Assembly (NCBI GenBank): GCA_036852015.1
Contig: JAANDG010000096.1
Location: 62,001 to 126,000 of the forward strand
DNA from: Pelodera strongyloides
Lineage: Eukaryota; Nematoda; Chromadorea; Rhabditida; Rhabditidae
Direction of reading: 5' to 3'
Length of the DNA: 64,000 nt
How positions within the stretch are numbered: position 1 is the stretch's first letter; each line of letters begins with the position of its first letter. Both the position numbers and the translations under genes were made by a program. This document shows, piece by piece, positions 56,963-64,000 of the stretch. A model generated the notes under the pieces. That model was not told the DNA's origin. It ran no database searches and saw only the letters and a program-made list of their open reading frames with translations.

Positions 56963-59900
56963 TCAGTAACATGTCAAAATCTTATGTTGCATAATGGATT
57001 CCTCTATCCATAAAGGCGAGACTACATTCAAATAGTGCTTATTCGCCAGCGACTTCACCAGCGTCGAACCATCCGACGGACACATCAGAAAGTAGTATGG
57101 TGTCCTGAAAACAATGAGCTCACATCCGCGTTCAAGTGTTAAAGCGGAATAACAGTCGGTTTTGAAAAGTACTTTGAGGAATCTCATTCTCATGCACATA
57201 ACCGCTTTAAAATTCGAGATTTCACCGACCCTCACAACCCGCAAAGAAAAACTAAAACTAAGTATCAAACAATTCAGCAAGTTGGGTCTCTCCATTTGGG
57301 ATGGCCGTGCAAGAATGCTTCAAAGGGTAGGCACGTGCCGAGCTTTTCAGACTCCCTGGGTTTTCTCCAATAAAGCTAAAGATAAGACAGCCGAAAGCCG
57401 AAACGTTGGTGCTCAATAAAGATATGTGAAGATCTGTATTATCTTTATTGGAAAAAAACCCAGGGAGTCTGAAAAGCTCGGCACGTGGCTACCCTTTGAA
57501 GTATCAAACAACTTTTCGGACAAGCTCTTCCCTACCTTTGTACAGGGTCGTCGTCATGAAAGGGTCTAGGATCGTCTGCATTCGGCACTGGCTCACGTGT
57601 AACAATCTAAAAACGCTAATTTTGAATAAAAAATATCGTTTGGACGATTTGGATCTCATAAGGCAAGTAGGACATTTACCAAATGGCTCACAACTATTGG
57701 GGGACAACAATAGCGATGCCACTGCAATGACCCTGTCAAAGTTTTCAGATAATTTCAGAATAGTGCTACTGCTACCATAGACTATAATTAGCTCTCTATT
57801 CTAAAAATACAGTATCCAGATGATATGCAAAGTTATCAATCAATCAACCGAACACAAGCCTACCTTGCCACCAGCCGCCACTATAATTGTCTTCAAATAA
57901 TCCCGATCATGGTAGGCATACCGATGAGAGGCCATGTAAAACTGGGCTCCAATGAAGAGAGGGGGTTTCTGCAAAAACATATTAGAGCGGAATAACAACC
58001 GGTTTCTGAAACAAAGTTGTACGACTGCTTTTCCATATGTTTTATGCAAATGAATATGATTTGACTGAAAAATCACCCAGTATTGCGCAGGTATTTTCAA
58101 CACAACCACCGAAACAAGTTTCAAAAACCGGTTAGTATACCGCTTTAAAAACCCGATGCAATCGTCTTTTTTATCAACCAAAATTTCACCCATAGTATAA
58201 TTGTCACTTCAACTGTTCTTCACTTACCAATAAAGCCTTTGACTTTCTCCACGTTGTACATTTCCCATCTGTTTTGGTTATTATGGTCCCATGCTGACGA
58301 ATGTACCGTACCTAAAGAGGACAAAATAGATGGACGCCAGGAGAGCTTGAAATATCTGCGGTTCATACCTACGGCCATAACTGCGGTTCATACCTATGGC
58401 CATAACTACGGTACAACTGGTTCTACCACGGTAATCTAACAGTAAAACAAACGCACCTCGAATGGAGTTTCATCCACGATTGTGCCCCGCTTCAGACTTT
58501 GTTCAAGCCAGGTAGACGACATGACGAAAAGGCCTAGAATGATCATACTCATTTACAATGCGCACCTACAATTCCACAATAACGACTAATGCAACTAATG
58601 ATAAGATCGCAAACAAACACAGGACAACCACAGTTCTAAAATAAATCCACAATCATACGGTAACTTCAGTTCTCGACCATACAGTAGCATGTAGCGCAAC
58701 ACTGCTAATCAAACAATGGTTTTCAACATGAATACCGAGACAAGAGCTAAGAAGGGCTTCACAAACCAGATGTTATATCACTTTAAGAACTCCACCTCTG
58801 GCCATCGCCTCTACAATAAGGGGAGAATGGTCCACCGCCCTGTGCGAGTCAACTCCACCAACCACTATATGCGTAACACGATCGTCCATTTTGTCGGCCA
58901 CGTGCTAAACACGGAGGCAGAAGTAAGCACAAGCTTACACACTAATAAAGACCGTTCAGATTATAGGGAAACTACAATTGATCGATTCAACAACTAGTAC
59001 GCGTTTTATGCCATGCGTGAAACATTTGGGAGCTCGTACTGACTACGATCGATATGGCGGCGTCTCGTACATAAACGTCTTCCCTCCATCAGTTCTAAGA
59101 ATTCCTAACATGGACCTAAGGCTTACTATGACAAACAAGAAGCAACGTATCATAAGCATTGAACTTAGATTGACCACGAAAGGAAAAAAAAACACTAACA
59201 TTGAACATCTTGACTGCGCCCAGTCGCATCTTCTCATCAATACCCTGATCCAACGGCAAGCAGATACGACAATCGCGGTGAGCAAATCCTTGAAAACGCC
59301 AATATATATCAAAGACACCGAAAGTTAATAATGGTTATTAATAAACCGCAAGTTACGACTGTTCGACTTCGACGTCAACTGAAAGGCTTATGTATTAGAA
59401 TACACCACAACAATTGTGCACAAGACACAAGTAAATATACCTACGTTAGCCACGGTGGTAAATACCGCTTCGAATACGCACATAACGACAATTCACTTTA
59501 CACTAACGAGCGCAAAACCACAACCGACATGTAAATTAACTGAACCATCGAACGTTTGTCGAAGATTTTACGTTCGAGAGCACACTACCGAAAAGATCAG
59601 CAGAATGACTTATATGGACCAACCTGGTTGTAATATTTTCCTCGGAGCTTGACGAAGAACCGCACGCATGGGCGACGTTGATTGCTAAAGAAACCAAACA
59701 TTACTACTAAATGTACATCCAAACTACCACTAAACTCCACACAAACACATTTGCTTCCAAAAAAATCACATAGGTCATTATTCACAAGTTCATACCTGGA
59801 TAAGATCCATCGGCTTCTTTCTGTAAATATTCATCGCAAACTTGTTCCCACCCTAAAACATTAACAGTAGAAAACACTCGTTTCTCGATTTAATAGCACA

Positions 59901-62900
59901 AAAATAAGACTCGTCTCGAATTCAAAAAGGCTTGTTCCAATGAATACAAGTAGTTTAAACTTCTTCAGTAACCTACGGTAGTATATTCATACGTCAACAT
60001 ATTACATCAAATATTTTCCTAAATTAAAACAAACCCGGACCTTTTCCAATAAGAATTCCAGCGCATGAACTGCTTGGTTCTTGACGGCAACGTGCAACGG
60101 TGTATCGCAGTCCGCCCCACCTGAAGTAACCGAGTTCAGTGTTTTAAAAGCTAATTACAAATTACAGGATATCTCGATATTCCGTCCATGATTCTCTCTC
60201 TTTCTCTCTCTCAACATCCGCAGCCTGACCCAATTAGTATTGAGGGAAAATGCTCATAGTTCTCTACTCATCACATGCTGTACAAAGAATGGTCATAAAA
60301 AGCTCATGCTCTTCTAAATCATAACCTTAAACCTTACAATGTGCATTGATAAGCGCTCCCGCCTGCACCAGCATATCGCACAAGTCCATACGATCCATTG
60401 CAGCAGCATAATACAATGGGGTTCGGCCGTCCGGATCAACCTCATTCACATTGACTCCTTGCTGTAATATTCAAGAATTAAGTTTAAAAATCAACACCTA
60501 ACCTTCTTTAGCCGACAACAGACCTAATGTGGTTAGGCCTCACAGAAAAGTGGAAAACTCCGAAATGTGCCCAAGCACGTCGGTCAAATAAATCGGGCAC
60601 GATTCGGGCACATATCTTTCGTTCGTCGTATCTTTCGTTCGTCGTATCTTTCGTTCGTCATATCTTTCGTTCGTCATATCTTTCGTTCGTCGTTCGTCTT
60701 TCGTTTGTCACTTTATTCGCCAAAGATCAACATGTTTCACCGGATTATTTTATGCGGGTTTTGGATAGTTTCACAGTAGCACCGGCTGACCGTCTATTAT
60801 TTTTAAAAATCCTACATGTGCCCGATCATTCAAGAGTCATGATCGGGGATTTCAGTTTCCCATCGCCCGCTCAACCCACCTATGGGACGCAAGCGAAGGA
60901 CTACATTCAAAATTCAGAACAAGTACTAATGTAGAAATTCCTCAAAAAAACCCAGAACCTACAAAAACTGCAGTTCGCGCACCTGAAGCACCTTCTCCAA
61001 TTTCTTCGCATCGCCCGCCTGTACCGCTCCAATGACATTCAACTGGAATGGCTTCAGAACATTCGAATGAGTTGCCGAGGAGCGAGAACACTTTCTAGAA
61101 ACGGAGGAGGCACTGGACCTTGAGCGGGAGGACGAGGATCCTCTGGAAGGAGGTCGCGGCGACGGCGATGAAGCCGCACTGATCGCTCGAGTAGTAGACC
61201 GCGACCTGGTCGTCACACTAAAGGAGTAAAGGAAAACTACAAGAAAAATGTCGTATCACCCCACCTACAATATTTCAAAGATGCTATAATCTGCTACAGA
61301 ACCTGCTGAAATGGGTGGATGAGAGATTAGATAGATGGTATTTCCATACATCGGCTAATCCTTCACCAGCACCGACAAAATTAAGTTGAGCTCTCTCTGG
61401 TCATGCTCACTATCACCCACAACAAGCACCAATCGACAAGGACAAGGATTCGTACCGCTTCGGAGTGTCGGCGTCCAGCTCCTCCTCTTTTGTCTTTTCG
61501 TCCCCAACTTCCAATTGATTCTCATTCGTCTTTATCGAAAACCGATTCGAACGACTTAAACGCGCGGGTGGCCACTAAAATTGATAGGTCGACGATTATA
61601 TATCCAATACCTGTTGTCCAGCTCTTCTGTACTTCGTGAGCACTTGAATACTGTAGACAGTTACAAGTTACACTACCACACACCTCCACAACGTAATCCA
61701 TATTGCAACGTAACTACAGGACATAACAACAAACGGAAACACCAGAGTTAGTTAACAAACCGCTGAAACATCACGTTTACAAATGTAGCTGATTTAAAAT
61801 CATACGATCCCACAGTGCTAACCAAGAGCTGTTGGCCACGATAAAAACACAGCATTTATCTCTGGCAACCAGAGCTAAATGAAACGTTACTACTACCGTA
61901 AAGTTAAGGACTACCGCACGGTTACGGCAACTGGTAAACCGGTAAGTTACCATCATCTACTGGAAATTCCCCTTCGCTGACAAATATTTACCTCTGGTTC
62001 CTCCTGCCCTCGTCGGGCGCCAAATGTCTTTCCCCGTTCTGGCTTTTTAGCGAAATACGACGTGGCGGCCGGTGCCTGAACTTCATTGTATTGATTATCT
62101 AGTTGCCTTTTCATGAGCCATAGAACTACCGTAGAACACTCGATAAGTCAATATTTCCAACTAGCAATGAAACTTTGATTACCCATAAGTCCTTTCTAGA
62201 TCCTTTTTAGACACTCACTTCAAATACATACAGTATATATGTTTCTAATGATTGCAATACTTTACAAACAATCAAATGCACACGACCCAGACACATAACA
62301 AATACCCCAACAGTGATTCCCAATATATCAGTGAAACTGAAACATATGTAACCCACATTGAATTTAAAGGGTTGCTGTTGTTGCACAGTCTGTGTCATCG
62401 TCTCATTGCACACCATTTGTGACTGGAAAAGCACTGGAGACGAAGGAGGCGGAGCTTCAAGTTTAACCTGAAAATGACATGAATTACATAGCATATTGTT
62501 CGAGTTCTAGAGACATGGTTCACAGCAAGCACGTCGTATTCAGTAGCACTGGTGTAGTGGATAATAACATTCAGTATTGCAGCCAGAAGGCAAAACAGTC
62601 GACCAGGCTAGCGCAAAACACACATAGGTTTTTTTAGCAAGCAGTTGTAAAACATAGAACGATTGAATTCAATAAGCACCTAGCAAGTCAGCAAAGTGTA
62701 TGAAGCCGTGAGTGAGTTGTGAGTGCCCAATAGAACGTGTGTATGTCGTGTGTATGCATGTGCGCATAAGCGTTACGGTGGCAAAGCAAGTTCATGACGT
62801 CATCAGCACACAAAAAGCGCACTTTTACCGCATCCGCTTCGGGAAACAAGTCATCTTCTCCGTCCCAATTATTCAATTCAGAAGAGCGCGAGGAATAATC

Positions 62901-63947
62901 GCTTTCGTCAAAATCATCAACAACATCCTTTACAGAAAATGACAATGTGTTAAAACATGTTTAGGAACCCTGTTCAATTCCAACTTCAAAACATTCAGTT
63001 GCTCAAAACCACTACACACGGCCCTTATGGATCGCACTCCGATACTTCGATCTCGATCACACAATGACGCTTAGACTACACCTAGAGTACACTAGACTGA
63101 CACTAAACTGACATACATAAAAAGTGGCATCAAGAAAATCTACTAATCACTAACCTTATTCAAAGAAGACCTTGTTGACATTCTTTCAGGAAGTACCTTT
63201 GGAGGCTCAGGCTTCTCAGGCTTCCCAGCCGGCGGGGGTGGAACTGGATCGCAGGAAAAGCTATCATCCCCTTCTCCCGCTCCCAGTTCAGGAGAAGGCG
63301 CCGCCGGCAAGTCGTCATGATTATTTTCGCTATCATTCTGGAAAAGTCTCCCTATTAACCGACGTATGAAGAACATGCGGTCCTATGAACAGTGTCGATT
63401 TCACAAAGAAACGTGAAACGACACTGTTCGTAGGAGAGCAGCATGGATTGCGTAGCCGCGCAGCGCCGGCGTCTCAGACCTGTGGCCGCATACACGAACG
63501 CGCCGGGAAGCTCCCAGCCTCCCAGTTGGAGGTGAGAGAAAGAGAGGGATCACACGAATCAGAGACACCCGGAGACAAATTCTCCCACCCTGGGAGGTTC
63601 CCGCTGTTCGTGCATACGGCCACTGGCGAGCGGAGAGCGTAAAACTCAATCCAGAAACACCCTTCATACAGCACTACAACCAGCAATAGAGGGTTCTATC
63701 CCACACCTCACTACTGCGCTAGTAAAAGTTACAGATTTGACAGTACATGAACAGCTGAGAGAAACGGTAACGAATATACGCATTTGTCTGAACCTGCTAT
63801 ATGTTGGAGTAAGGGTAACAGTAAACCAACCACATTAGGCTTAACATCCTCTAACACTGCTTCCTTTTTGACCTCCGAATACTGGCGATTTCCAAATGTC
63901 ACCTTTGGAGGTTGTACTTCACAGCGCAAAGTTGGGGATATAGGCAC
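56963..63947 (-). CDS. brd-1: BARD1 homologue (ankyrin plus tandem BRCT), 5' end outside window
   Basis: Eighteen minus-strand exons, all in phase: 63947-63831, 63337-63155, 62927-62829, 62467-62357, 62075-61992, 61574-61456, 61217-60983, 60461-60338, 60120-60041, 59852-59796, 59684-59624, 59288-59200, 58904-58796, 58533-58457, 58311-58228, 57968-57864, 57606-57536 and 57104-56963; 648 residues to the TGA. A long disordered acidic, proline- and Ser/Arg-rich part is followed by about three ankyrin repeats (VNEVDPDGRTPLYYAAAMDR, DTPLHVAVKNQAVHALEFLL). BRCT1 follows (DDRVTHIVVGG, STWLEQSLKRGTIV), then BRCT2 (PPLFIGAQFYMAS, TIIVAAGGK, VSPLWIEESIMQ). This order is that of BARD1, the RING partner of BRCA1 in an E3 ligase for DNA double-strand-break repair. 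The RING domain is not seen and should lie to the right of the window. The gene symbol is from domain order, not a search. Confidence 0.9.
57139..57212. repeat. GCGGAATAAC-ended short element
   Basis: TTAAAGCGGAATAACAGTCG...ATAACCGCTTTAAAA; internally deleted relative of the 57981 copy, intronic in the BARD1-like gene. Confidence 0.65.
57318..57501. repeat. Foldback element ending CTTCAAAGGGTA
   Basis: Arms of about 70 nt including GCACGTGCCGAGCTTTTCAG and CTCCCTGGGTTTT(C/T); intron before the last BRCT exon. Confidence 0.9.
57981..58148. repeat. GCGGAATAAC-ended inverted-repeat element
   Basis: TTAGAGCGGAATAACAACCG...CCGGTTAGTATACCGCTTTA; contains TATGCAAATGAATATG. Intronic in the BARD1-like gene. 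Confidence 0.8.
58360..58413 (+). repeat. Direct repeat, two units of 27 bp
   Basis: GCGGTTCATACCTACGGCCA and GCGGTTCATACCTATGGCCA, each followed by TAACTGC or TAACTAC. Confidence 0.85.
60617..60705 (+). repeat. Tandem repeat, 16-bp unit
   Basis: About five units of TATCTTTCGTTCGTCG or the CGTCA variant; intron of the BARD1-like gene. Confidence 0.9.
63475..63630. repeat. Foldback element related to the GGCCGTATTCACCAAC family
   Basis: Ends CTGTGGCCGCATACACGAAC and GTTCGTGCATACGGCCACTG; inner GGGAAGCTCCCAGCC / GGGAGGTTCCC. Intronic near the 5' part of the BARD1-like gene. Confidence 0.75.
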
Positions 63948-64000
63948 CTGCAACATTCAGGAAATGGCTTAGGGAAAGAGTACGAAATATTGAAAATATT

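Overview
The window looks like nuclear DNA from a nematode, though the species cannot be named. The evidence is the gene structure: many small exons joined at short GT...AG introns with (T)TTTCAG or TTTTAG acceptors. Several genes also have their first ATG only a few bases after such an acceptor, as expected for spliced-leader trans-splicing. A degenerate tract of the nematode telomere hexamer (TTAGGC/GCCTAA) lies near 40.1 kb, and one gene encodes a GGARAF neuropeptide precursor of the nematode NLP-21 type. No bacterial-style genes, operons or CRISPR arrays are visible. All exon models were read by eye from splice sites, reading frame and phase; no search was run.

Layout. (1) 1.3-6.3 kb, minus strand: a weak two-exon 97-residue gene and a predicted secreted protein of about 222 residues with a Cys-rich second exon. 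(2) 8.6-13.4 kb and 18.9-24.1 kb, plus strand: two tandem paralogues encoding lysine-rich proteins with a C-terminal membrane anchor, almost all of whose introns are phase 1. An 88-residue gene lies between them on the minus strand (14.4-17.5 kb). (3) 29.6-34.6 kb, plus: an F-box protein of 387 residues. (4) 40.0-45.4 kb, plus: an nlp-21-like neuropeptide precursor of 206 residues with 12 GGxxxF repeats, plus a possible alternative last exon at 46.5 kb. (5) 52.0-56.3 kb, minus: a ten-exon gene of 375 residues with a C-terminal HMG box and an unrecognised N-terminal half. (6) 57.0-63.9 kb, minus, running off the right edge: a BARD1 (BRD-1) homologue with ankyrin repeats and two BRCT domains; its N-terminus is outside the window.

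The rest is intron and intergenic DNA packed with small inverted-repeat elements. There are about eleven copies of a 160-190 bp element whose ends carry ACCGGCCGGT, a related GCGGTATAAC family, many unrelated near-perfect foldback elements, and a six-copy dispersed family resembling a SINE. Long CT/GA microsatellites are also common. Several unrelated foldbacks share an internal octamer ATGCAAAT. Functional coupling is suggested in two places: the tandem paralogues, and the head-to-tail BARD1 and HMG-box genes 0.65 kb apart on one strand.
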